From NCBI RefSeq assembly GCF_035998295.1, contig NZ_DASYHS010000083.1, positions 68,398 through 132,397 of the forward strand: DNA of 64,000 nucleotides, given 5' to 3'. Below, in pieces: positions 17,385 through 24,464 of this stretch (positions are counted from its first letter, which is position 1; every line of letters begins with the position of its first letter). The stretch is from DASYHS01 sp035998295. GTDB lineage: Bacteria; Pseudomonadota; Alphaproteobacteria; Azospirillales; Azospirillaceae. Both the position numbers and the translations under genes were made by a program. Under the pieces are notes generated by a model that ran no database searches, was not told where the DNA came from, and was given only the letters and a program-made list of their open reading frames with translations.

Positions 17385-17989
17385 CGCGCGCGGCATCGGT
17401 CGACGACGTCGAGGTCCGCGACTTCCGGCTCTGCGACCTCGACGCCTACGTCGCGTACTGGCACGACCCCGCGAACGCCGCGCTCGAAGCACTCGGCGTC
17501 GACCGGGCCAAGGTCTACCCCGCGCGCAAGATGCGCGAGATGCTGACCATGGTGGTGGAGAGGAACGAGGCGCTGGAGACGTCCCAGCTTTCCATCCTCT
17601 CGATCGCCTATCGCGGCGCGACGGTCGGGGTCCACGAGCTGACGGGCCTGGAAAGGAACGGCTCCGCCGTGATGCACGCCCATGTCTGGGCCACGGAGCT
17701 CCGCGGCCTGGGGATCGGCATGATCTCCTACGTCAAGGCGATGCAGGTCTATTTCGAGCGGTTCTCCTTGAGGGAGATCCGCTTCGAGACCCCGACGGTC
17801 AACGCCGGGGCCAATCGGATCAAGGAGAAGCTGGGCATCGCCCGGCGCGGGACGGGGACGTTCGACCTGCCCATCCTCAAGGCCCCGGTGGTCACCGACA
17901 CCTACGTCGTCGAGCGGGCGGATCTCCCGCGGCTCCTCGGCATCCTGGCCGCGTTGCGCGCGGAGCAGCGGCCGGGTTCCTCCACATGA
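17381..17989 (+). CDS. GNAT-family acyltransferase
   Basis: This 202-residue protein has a GNAT fold: HAHVWATELRGLGIGMISYVKAMQ contains the acyl-CoA-binding R-G-x-G-I-G loop, written here as ELRGLGIGM, followed by a helix, and RFETPTVNAGANRIKEKLG is the usual C-terminal strand and helix. RimJ/RimL-like transferases acetylate amino groups. Its ATG overlaps the thioesterase stop, so co-translation is likely. Acetylation of a chlorinated amino acid for self-protection or as a biosynthetic step is inferred from context only. Confidence 0.72.
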   Translation: MTRAASVDDVEVRDFRLCDLDAYVAYWHDPANAALEALGVDRAKVYPARKMREMLTMVVERNEALETSQLSILSIAYRGATVGVHELTGLERNGSAVMHAHVWATELRGLGIGMISYVKAMQVYFERFSLREIRFETPTVNAGANRIKEKLGIARRGTGTFDLPILKAPVVTDTYVVERADLPRLLGILAALRAEQRPGSST

Positions 17990-18050
17990 AAGGAATCTAA
18001 CAAAAAGCTCGTTAATACAATGTGGACCTTTCAACATACTCGTAATTTCC

Positions 18051-18079
18051 TTGACGAGAATGAAACAGCCCAGCATCAT
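18051..18079 (+). promoter_or_regulatory. Cluster promoter P2 (shared motif)
   Basis: TTGACG (18051-18056), 17 bp, CATCAT (18074-18079), then TGTTG. The upstream block TTTCAA-N8-TAAT-N3-C (18029-18050) matches P1 base for base in its defined positions. The promoter lies in an A+T-rich island of about 110 bp and is followed by a G+C-rich leader of about 200 nt. It is expected to drive the adenylation enzyme, carrier, first halogenase and acyl shuttle. Confidence 0.65.
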
Positions 18080-18284
18080 TGTTGAAAATTATATCCCTGT
18101 AGCGGAACGGCACTCTCGGCCCGTCGCGGCGCCCGGCCGTCGTTGCAGGAATGAAGCCGAGGGCCGGCGGCGCGACGCCCGGGCCCCGTCGAGATCCCCG
18201 GTCTGACGGGGCGTGCCCGGCCGTCGCGGGCTCCGCCTGCCGGCAGGAAGCCGGGAAACAGGGGCCGGAAACAGGGAAGGCACC

Positions 18285-20150
18285 ATGCGAGACGACATCC
18301 CGCTGGCCGATGCGATCAACGACACGTGGAGCGCGTATCCCCGGGACAAGTGCCTCGACGAGATCTTCGCCGCCCATGCCGCGCGCGACCCGGCCGCGGT
18401 GGCGCTCGCCTACGGCGACGAGGAGGTCACCTACGGCGAGCTGGACGAGAGGAGCAGCCGCCTCGCGGCCCACATCCTCGCCCGGGGCGGCGCCGGCGGC
18501 GTGATCGGCGTCTGCATCGAGCGCTCGCCCGAGATGATGGTCGCGTTCCTGGCGATCCTGAAGGCGGGCGGCGCCTATCTTCCCCTGGACATGGACTATC
18601 CCGTCGACCGCCTGCTCTACATGGCCGACCACGTGGACTGCCGGCTGATCCTGGGCCGGGCCGGGCAGCTTTCCGCCTTCGCGGCCTCGGGCCGCGCGCT
18701 GATGGACCTGGACGGGGAGCGCGACGCCGTCGCCGGGGCGCCGGCCGCGGCGCGCGTGCCGGGCCGGCGGCCCTCCGACCTCGCCTATGTGATGTTCACC
18801 TCGGGCACGACCGGCAACCCCAAGGGGGTCGGCGTCGAGCACGCCAACGTGTCGCGGCTCGTGCTCAACACCAACTACGTCGATCTCTCGCCGGCCGACG
18901 TCTTCCTCCAGCTTTCGTCCATCGCCTTCGACGCCTCCACCTTCGAGATCTGGGGCGCCCTGCTGAACGGCGGCAAGCTCGTCCTGTACGACCGCCCCCT
19001 GGTCGACGTCGGCCGCATCGAGGCGATCATCGCCCGGCACGGCGTCTCGGTTCTCTGGCTTTCGGCCGGGCTGTTCAACCAGGTCGTCGAGACCTCCGCG
19101 GCGATGTTCGCCCCGGTCCGCCAGCTCCTCGTCGGCGGCGACGTGCTCTCGGTCAGCCATGTCAGGAAGGCCATGGACCTCAACCCCGGCTGCCAGGTCA
19201 TCAACGGCTACGGCCCGACGGAATGCACGACGTTCAGCGTCTGCTTCAGGGTCACCCGCGAGAGCTTGGGCGGCCCGTCGCTGCCGATCGGGCGGCCGAT
19301 CGCCAACACCCAGGCCTACATCCTGGACGAGGCGCTGCGCCCGGTCCCGCCCGGCGAGGTCGGGGAGCTGCATATCGGCGGCGAGGGCGTGTCGCGCGGC
19401 TATATCGGGGCGCCGGAACTGACCGCCCGGAAATTCGTCAGCATCGTCCAGGGCGGCGAGGCCCGGCGGGTATACCGGACCGGCGACCTGGTCCGCCTCG
19501 GCGAGGACGCCAACATCTATTTCCTGGGACGCGCCGACCGGCAGCTCAAGATCCGCGGCTACCGGGTCGAGCCGGCGGAGATCGAGGCCGCCCTCCTGAC
19601 GTGCTGCGGGCCGGCGGTCGCCCAGGCCGTCGTCGTCGGGATCGACGACAGGCGGGGCGACAAGCGCCTCGTCGCCTACGTCGTCGGGCCGAGCGGCGAG
19701 CTGCCCGGGTCGGCCGCGCTGCGCGATGCGCTCCGCAAGGCCCTGCCGGCCTACATGGTCCCAGCGACCTTCGTCTGCCTCGACGCGATCCCGCTGACCA
19801 CCAACGGCAAGGTCGACCGCGACCGGCTGCCGGCCCCGCAGTGGAAGCCCCTGTCGTCGAGCACCGCCGACACGCCGCGCACACCCCTCGAGCGGGAGGT
19901 CGCGGCGATCTGGGCCGAGGTGCTGGGCCCGGGCGCCGGCGGCCGGATCGGCGCCGGCGTCGCCGAGGCCGGCGGCGGTGCCGCGGAGCTGGCGGAAATC
20001 GCCGCGAAAATCCGCGACCGGTACGCGGTCCGCCTGGACGGCGTCCCGGACCCGGCGGCGGCGACCGTCGCGGTCCTGGTGAACTCGCTCAGGCGAGAGC
20101 TTTCAAACGCTGCAACGAAGGAGAACGCTTATGAACGCGTACATGGCTAA
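18285..20150 (+). CDS. Stand-alone NRPS adenylation enzyme with degenerate carrier domain
   Basis: This 621-residue protein has a complete adenylation domain: MFTSGTTGNPKG (A3, about 170), FDASTFEIW (A4), NGYGPTECTT (A5), YRTGDLVR (A7), GRADRQLKIRGYRVEP (A8) and TNGKVDR (A10 Lys, about 508). By hand alignment to GrsA the ten-residue code reads D-A-F-W-L-G-G-T-F-K, which is the valine-type code with Leu for Ile at one position. Residues about 535-612 still align with a carrier domain, but the GGxS motif reads AGGGAAEL, with Ala566 in place of the phosphopantetheine Ser. Loading must therefore occur on a separate carrier, presumably the next gene. It resembles CytC1 and SyrB1. No condensation domain is present. 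Confidence 0.92.
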   Translation: MRDDIPLADAINDTWSAYPRDKCLDEIFAAHAARDPAAVALAYGDEEVTYGELDERSSRLAAHILARGGAGGVIGVCIERSPEMMVAFLAILKAGGAYLPLDMDYPVDRLLYMADHVDCRLILGRAGQLSAFAASGRALMDLDGERDAVAGAPAAARVPGRRPSDLAYVMFTSGTTGNPKGVGVEHANVSRLVLNTNYVDLSPADVFLQLSSIAFDASTFEIWGALLNGGKLVLYDRPLVDVGRIEAIIARHGVSVLWLSAGLFNQVVETSAAMFAPVRQLLVGGDVLSVSHVRKAMDLNPGCQVINGYGPTECTTFSVCFRVTRESLGGPSLPIGRPIANTQAYILDEALRPVPPGEVGELHIGGEGVSRGYIGAPELTARKFVSIVQGGEARRVYRTGDLVRLGEDANIYFLGRADRQLKIRGYRVEPAEIEAALLTCCGPAVAQAVVVGIDDRRGDKRLVAYVVGPSGELPGSAALRDALRKALPAYMVPATFVCLDAIPLTTNGKVDRDRLPAPQWKPLSSSTADTPRTPLEREVAAIWAEVLGPGAGGRIGAGVAEAGGGAAELAEIAAKIRDRYAVRLDGVPDPAAATVAVLVNSLRRELSNAATKENAYERVHG

Positions 20151-20427
20151 GACCGCCGCCGGCGGGACCGCGATGAGCCTGACCGAAGCGCAGGATGCCG
20201 TCCACGATATCTGGAAGGACGTCCTGGGCGACGAGGCTCCGGACCGGATCGGGCTCGAGGACGACTTCTTCGAGATCGGCGGGACCTCCCTCTCGCTCGT
20301 CACGGTCGTCGCCAAGATGTCCGAGCGCTTCGGCACCGACCTGCCGACCGGCATCGTCGTGAACGGCGCCACGATCGACGCGCTGGCGCGCAGCGCCCTG
20401 GAAGAGCTTTCCTCGGCCAGCGCCTGA
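20131..20427 (+). CDS. Discrete peptidyl carrier protein
   Basis: This 98-residue carrier domain has the attachment motif FFEIGGTSLSL, with Ser53 expected to carry phosphopantetheine; Thr replaces the usual Asp or His before it. The ATG at 20131 follows AGGAGA and overlaps the last 20 bp of the adenylation gene, so translation is coupled. It aligns well with the degenerate C-terminal domain of that enzyme, as if it had taken over its role. It plays the part of CytC2 or of the SyrB1 T domain: the aminoacyl-S-carrier that the halogenases recognise. Confidence 0.93.
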   Translation: MNAYMAKTAAGGTAMSLTEAQDAVHDIWKDVLGDEAPDRIGLEDDFFEIGGTSLSLVTVVAKMSERFGTDLPTGIVVNGATIDALARSALEELSSASA

Positions 20428-20480
20428 CCCGTCCCGTCCGCTTCCCTCACACGCAACCCGCTGCCCCGGGAGAACAGTCG

Positions 20481-21455
20481 ATGCAGCTTGCACAATCGGT
20501 TGGACAGTTCGCGTTGAGCCCGGAGGAATTGCAGGGCTTCCACGAGCGAGGCTACGCGGGCCCCTTCACGCTCTACGAGCCGGAAGAGATGGAGCGGGCC
20601 TTCAAGGGGCTGCGCCTGCAGCTCCTGGACGCCCGCAAGGCCATCTACAAGAGCGACGGCGCGATCTCCGGCGTCACGAACCTGTCGAACTACGACCGGC
20701 ATTTCGACGTGCCGTTCCTGGCCGACCACATCGGCCGGCCGGAGATCGTCGACCGCCTCGTCAGCATCCTGGGCCCCGACGTCCTGTGCTGGCGGACGGA
20801 GTTCTTCCCCAAATATCCCGGCGACGAGGGGACCGACTGGCACCAGGCCGGCACCTTCGCCAACGTCGACAGCGCGAAGAAGCCGCAGATCGAGTGGCCC
20901 GAGGGCTCGGGCGGGCGCGGGACCATCACCGTGTGGACGGCCTTCACCGAGTCCACGATCGAGAACGGCTGCATGCAGGTGATCCCCGGGACCCACCGCA
21001 CCATCTACTACGACGAGTCGAAGAAGATGGAATACGACGCCTCCCGCATCAACCAGATGGACAAGGGCGGCACGCGGCGCGGCTTCTTCGGCTACGACTA
21101 CCGGCAGCTCCAGGTCGATCCCGACTGGCGCCCGGACGAGAGCAAGGCCGTCTCGATGGTGATGCGCCCCGGCCAGTTCATCATCTTCTGGTCCACGCTG
21201 CTGCACGCGTCCCATCCGCACAGCGGGACGACCAGCAACATGCGCCTCGGCTTCGCGGCCCGGTACGTGCCGACGACGGTCAAGGTCTATCCCGACCGCA
21301 CCTCGCTCAGCGAGTTCGGCGGCACGGCCGACCTCGACCAGTACGGCGTCGTGGTCGTGTCGGGGGAGAACCACAACCCCCACAACAAGGTCGCCACGAC
21401 CATGGCGCAGGGCCGGCCGTTCCCGGCGCCGCGCGGCGTCGGCCTGGCCGGCTGA
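20481..21455 (+). CDS. Non-heme Fe(II)/2-oxoglutarate halogenase, SyrB2/CytC3 type (first copy)
   Basis: This 324-residue enzyme is of the SyrB2 class, which chlorinates unactivated carbons of aminoacyl groups bound to a carrier protein. The iron site reads His121-Gln-Ala123 (GTDWHQAGTF): Ala stands where hydroxylases have the Asp/Glu ligand, leaving room for chloride. His242 (STLLHASHPH) is the second iron ligand and Arg255 (NMRLGFAARY) should bind 2-oxoglutarate. The blocks EFFPKYPGDEGTDW, TVWTAFTESTIENGC and RGFFGYDYRQLQ are typical of chlorinating enzymes rather than PhyH hydroxylases. It follows the carrier gene by 53 bp. The most probable substrate is the aminoacyl group on that carrier. 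Confidence 0.92.
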   Translation: MQLAQSVGQFALSPEELQGFHERGYAGPFTLYEPEEMERAFKGLRLQLLDARKAIYKSDGAISGVTNLSNYDRHFDVPFLADHIGRPEIVDRLVSILGPDVLCWRTEFFPKYPGDEGTDWHQAGTFANVDSAKKPQIEWPEGSGGRGTITVWTAFTESTIENGCMQVIPGTHRTIYYDESKKMEYDASRINQMDKGGTRRGFFGYDYRQLQVDPDWRPDESKAVSMVMRPGQFIIFWSTLLHASHPHSGTTSNMRLGFAARYVPTTVKVYPDRTSLSEFGGTADLDQYGVVVVSGENHNPHNKVATTMAQGRPFPAPRGVGLAG

Positions 21456-21541
21456 CCCGCGCTCCCCGCGGCGGGGCGCCGGGACCCGTTCCGGCATCCC
21501 GCCGCTTCGCGGCATCTGCGGGCGTCTCGGAGGGCGAACTG

Positions 21542-22825
21542 GTGGACGCGGTCTTTTCGAGAACGGACGCGGCGGCATTCCTCGCCGGCGTCGAGGACGG
21601 CCTGTCCGAGATCCCGAGCCGCGATGCGGACTACCTGAAGCGCTTCCCGGTCCTGCTGCCCGAGCCCGACGGCTTCCTCCTCAGGAACGGGAAGGCGCTG
21701 TCGCGCTGCGGCGTCGACCCGGGCACCGCCGCCGCCGTCCTCGCCGAGGGCATCGCGCATGTGCGCGGGCGCTGCGACACGGCCGCGGGGGAGGGCTCCT
21801 TCTTCGCGGACTGGGTCGGGGCCGTCCTCGTCGACGCCTATCTGGCCGCGCAGGGCGGCCCCGGTTCCGGCCCGGCGCCCCGGGCACCCGAGACCGTCGC
21901 CGACCTGCTGGAGACCCGGTACGAGCGCCGAACGGCCCCGGGCGGCGGCGCCTACTACGTCAGGAGGACGGGCACGATCCCGGTCATCCTGGTCAACGCG
22001 ACCGGGCTGCCGATCGGGACCTGGCACGGCCTGCTGGCGGACGAGGACCACGACTACGCGCTGATCGTGCCGGTGCGCCCGCACGGCGACCTGTTCGCGG
22101 GCGGGATCCAGCACGACGTCACCCTCCAGCGCGAGGCGGGGGAGATCGCCGCCATCGTCGAGGGCGAGGGCCTGGACGGCGTCCACGTGCTCGGATGGTG
22201 CAACGGCGCGCGGCTGTCGGTGGAGCTGGTGGGCCTGCTCGCGGGCCGCGCCGCGTCGCTGACGCTGGTCACGCCCATGCTCAAGGGGATCGCCGGCATC
22301 CCGGCCGCGCCGACCCCCTACGCGCGCGACCTGCAGATGATCCTGGACCTCGTGCGCAAGGACCCGCGGATGGCTGCGGTGTTCACCAGGAAGCTGGCCG
22401 AGACGGCGAGCCCGATGGACTGGAGCCGCGTCCCGCGCGACGACGTGAAGAAGGCCGAGGAGATCTTCCGGCTGCCGAACCGCCGGAACATCGAGGCCCT
22501 GCTCCGGCCCCTCCTGACGGCGGACTCGCTGGCCAACGTGGCGCGGCGGGTCGCGAGCGACGAGACCCACCCGACCCTGGAGCGGCTCTCGGCCCTGGCC
22601 GTCCCGCTGATGCTGGTGCTCGGCAGCCACGACAACATCGTCAGCAACCGCAACACCCTGGACACCCTCGGCCGGGCGGGCCGCCCGCATGCCGGGTTCA
22701 TGCTCCTCGGCGCCGGCCACGACATCCACGACCTGCAGTACCGCTACCTGCGCCGCGCCCTGTCCCACTTCATCGATCGGAGGCGGCCGCCTCCGCCGAC
22801 CGCGAGGTTTCGCGCCCTGGATTAG
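21542..22825 (+). CDS. SyrC/CmaE-like aminoacyl transferase (alpha/beta hydrolase with Cys nucleophile)
   Basis: This 427-residue protein has a non-hydrolase N-terminal part (about 1-135) and an alpha/beta-hydrolase domain. The nucleophile elbow is LGWCNGAR with Cys220, not Ser. The probable acid is Asp364 (GSHDNIV) and the base His393 (GAGHDIHD). SyrC and CmaE share this architecture and use the Cys to shuttle aminoacyl groups between carrier proteins. With two discrete carriers and no condensation domain in the cluster, transfer of the chlorinated group from the 20131 carrier to the 16307 carrier, or off-loading, is plausible. The GTG at 21542 lies eight bases after GGAGGG. The 3' end overlaps the convergent antiporter gene by 56 bp. 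Confidence 0.82.
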   Translation: MDAVFSRTDAAAFLAGVEDGLSEIPSRDADYLKRFPVLLPEPDGFLLRNGKALSRCGVDPGTAAAVLAEGIAHVRGRCDTAAGEGSFFADWVGAVLVDAYLAAQGGPGSGPAPRAPETVADLLETRYERRTAPGGGAYYVRRTGTIPVILVNATGLPIGTWHGLLADEDHDYALIVPVRPHGDLFAGGIQHDVTLQREAGEIAAIVEGEGLDGVHVLGWCNGARLSVELVGLLAGRAASLTLVTPMLKGIAGIPAAPTPYARDLQMILDLVRKDPRMAAVFTRKLAETASPMDWSRVPRDDVKKAEEIFRLPNRRNIEALLRPLLTADSLANVARRVASDETHPTLERLSALAVPLMLVLGSHDNIVSNRNTLDTLGRAGRPHAGFMLLGAGHDIHDLQYRYLRRALSHFIDRRRPPPPTARFRALD

Positions 22826-24137
22826 CCGGGCGCTGGACCCCGCCGCCGCCGCCGACGAGCGCGGGCCTGCCGAGGGCCGTCCGCCGCCGTTCCTTCTCCA
22901 CCTCGCTCGGCGGGTAGGCCCAGCCGAGCAGCGGCGTGGTCATGAAGGTCGTGACCAGGACCATGATCACCATCATCGTGAACAGCAGCGGCGAGATGAT
23001 GCCGAGGTCGAGCCCGAGGTTGAGGACGATCAGTTCGATCAGGCCGCGGGTGTTCATGAGGATGCCGACGGCCGAGGATTCGCGCCAGGTGAGGCCGGTG
23101 AGGCGGGCCGCGGCGGCCGTGGCGCCGAACTTCGCCGCGCAGGCGACGGCGACGATCAGCGCGCACGTGATCCAGTCATGGAGCGAGCCGAGCAGCCCGA
23201 ACTGCGTGTGCAGGCCGCTATGGGCGAAGAACAGCGGCAGCAGGAACACCACCGCCATGTCCTCGATCCTGCCGATCAGCGCTTCGGGCCAGCCGCCGTC
23301 CCGCGGCATGACGGCGCCGAGCAGGAAGGCCCCGAACAGCGCGTGGATGCCGATCAGCTCCGTCGTCCAGGCCGAGGCGAGCACCAGCAGGAAGACCGAG
23401 GCGACGACGCCGCGGGTCGGCCCGCCATGGCTGGCGGCGTGCCGGCCGAGCCGGGCCAGCACCGGCCTGACCACCAGCACCATCACGCCGATGAAGACGC
23501 CCGCGAACAGCGTCGTCCAGGCCGCGTCCGCCACGCCGGAAACCCGCACGAACGAGACCACGAAGGCCAGGATGCACCAGGCGGCGACGTCGCCGACGGC
23601 GGCGCAGGCGATCGTGATGGATCCGATCTTCGAGCGCAGCATCCCGCGCTCGGTCAGGATGCGGGCGAGCACCGGGAACGCGGTGATGCTCATCGCCACG
23701 CCCATGAACAGCATGAACGAGCCCTCGCCGACGCGGCCGTCGGACAGGCGCGGATACAGGTACAGGGCCAGCAGCGCGCCCAGCGCGAACGGGACGACGA
23801 TGCTGGAGCCGCTGATCAGGGCGGAGCTCCGGCGCCGTCCGCGCAGCAGGTCGGGGTCGAGTTCGAGGCCGATCAGGAACATGAAGAAGATCAGCCCGAT
23901 CTGGCTGAACAGGTGCAGCAGCGGCATCGATTCGGAAGGGAACAGCGCGGCCTGCGCCTCGGGGAACGCGGCGCCGAGCAGCGACGGCCCCAGCATGATG
24001 CCGGCGACCACCTCCGCGATCACCATCGGCTGGCCGATCCTGCGGGTGAGCAGGCCGATCGCCTGCGACGCCCCGATGATCGCGACGGCCTGGGCGATGA
24101 ACAGCATCAGCGGGTTGGTGAGCAGTCCGCCAGTCAT
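22770..24137 (-). CDS. CPA2-family cation:proton antiporter
   Basis: This protein of 455 residues has about twelve membrane segments of the Na+/H+ exchanger domain (KefB/CPA2 type). Family features are VVAGIMLGPSLLG near the N-terminus, LIFFMFLIGLELD, SITAFPVLARIL, CAAVGDVAAWCIL (the acidic residue of the unwound helix), and ILMNTRGLIELIVLN. No TrkA-N domain follows, and the C-terminus is a short basic tail. The ATG at 24137 follows GGGAGA; longer starts exist. It is the only gene of the cluster region on the minus strand, between two transcription units that share a promoter type. Whether it serves self-protection, halide or pH balance, or is unrelated cannot be decided. Confidence 0.87.
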   Translation of the reverse strand: MTGGLLTNPLMLFIAQAVAIIGASQAIGLLTRRIGQPMVIAEVVAGIMLGPSLLGAAFPEAQAALFPSESMPLLHLFSQIGLIFFMFLIGLELDPDLLRGRRRSSALISGSSIVVPFALGALLALYLYPRLSDGRVGEGSFMLFMGVAMSITAFPVLARILTERGMLRSKIGSITIACAAVGDVAAWCILAFVVSFVRVSGVADAAWTTLFAGVFIGVMVLVVRPVLARLGRHAASHGGPTRGVVASVFLLVLASAWTTELIGIHALFGAFLLGAVMPRDGGWPEALIGRIEDMAVVFLLPLFFAHSGLHTQFGLLGSLHDWITCALIVAVACAAKFGATAAAARLTGLTWRESSAVGILMNTRGLIELIVLNLGLDLGIISPLLFTMMVIMVLVTTFMTTPLLGWAYPPSEVEKERRRTALGRPALVGGGGGVQRPANPGRETSRSAEAAASDR

Positions 24138-24464
24138 CGGCGCGTCGTCTCCCGGAGCGGGGCCGTCCATGTCATGCGCGAAACGGTCCCGCCCCACGGC
24201 TCCGAATTGGAAACTTTATACGGGCTTTAGGGATATAAACACGTTACGACGCGACATTCTGTTGCTCGTGTTTGATAACAGCCTTGACGCACGTCGGCAA
24301 GGTCTGCATCAATGTTGAAAGTTAGCCATCAAGCCGCGGAACGATCCCTGAACCGATGTTCGCGCCGCGGCACCGCGCGGATTTCAATTCTGTATTCGTG
24401 ACGCGGCGTCCACCGGCCGGCCGGAGGCGGTCTCCTGAAACCAGGGAAAACAGAAGAGGGTGCA
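24138..24464. other. Divergent regulatory gap before the second halogenase
   Basis: This 327-bp stretch has no gene. The left part (about 24210-24340) is rich in A+T and contains promoter P3 for the second halogenase. On the minus strand, TATAAA-like hexamers near 24215-24240 could serve the antiporter, but no clear -35 box pairs with them. The right part is a leader of about 150 nt ending in GAAGAGGG upstream of the halogenase ATG. Confidence 0.55.
24284..24312 (+). promoter_or_regulatory. Cluster promoter P3 (shared motif)
   Basis: TTGACG (24284-24289), 17 bp, CATCAA (24307-24312), then TGTTG. It differs from P1 and P2 only at the last base of the -10 box, and the spacer also shares GCA and CTG at its ends with P1-like positions. 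The upstream TTTCAA/TAAT element is only partly conserved. It should drive the second halogenase, which is otherwise cut off from the cluster by the antiporter gene. Confidence 0.62.

Noticed and set aside
20481..21455. Label as phytanoyl-CoA dioxygenase (PhyH) hydroxylase.
   Set aside because: The iron carboxylate is replaced by Ala (HQA), and the neighbours are an adenylation enzyme and a carrier, so halogenase fits better. The same holds for 24465-25430.
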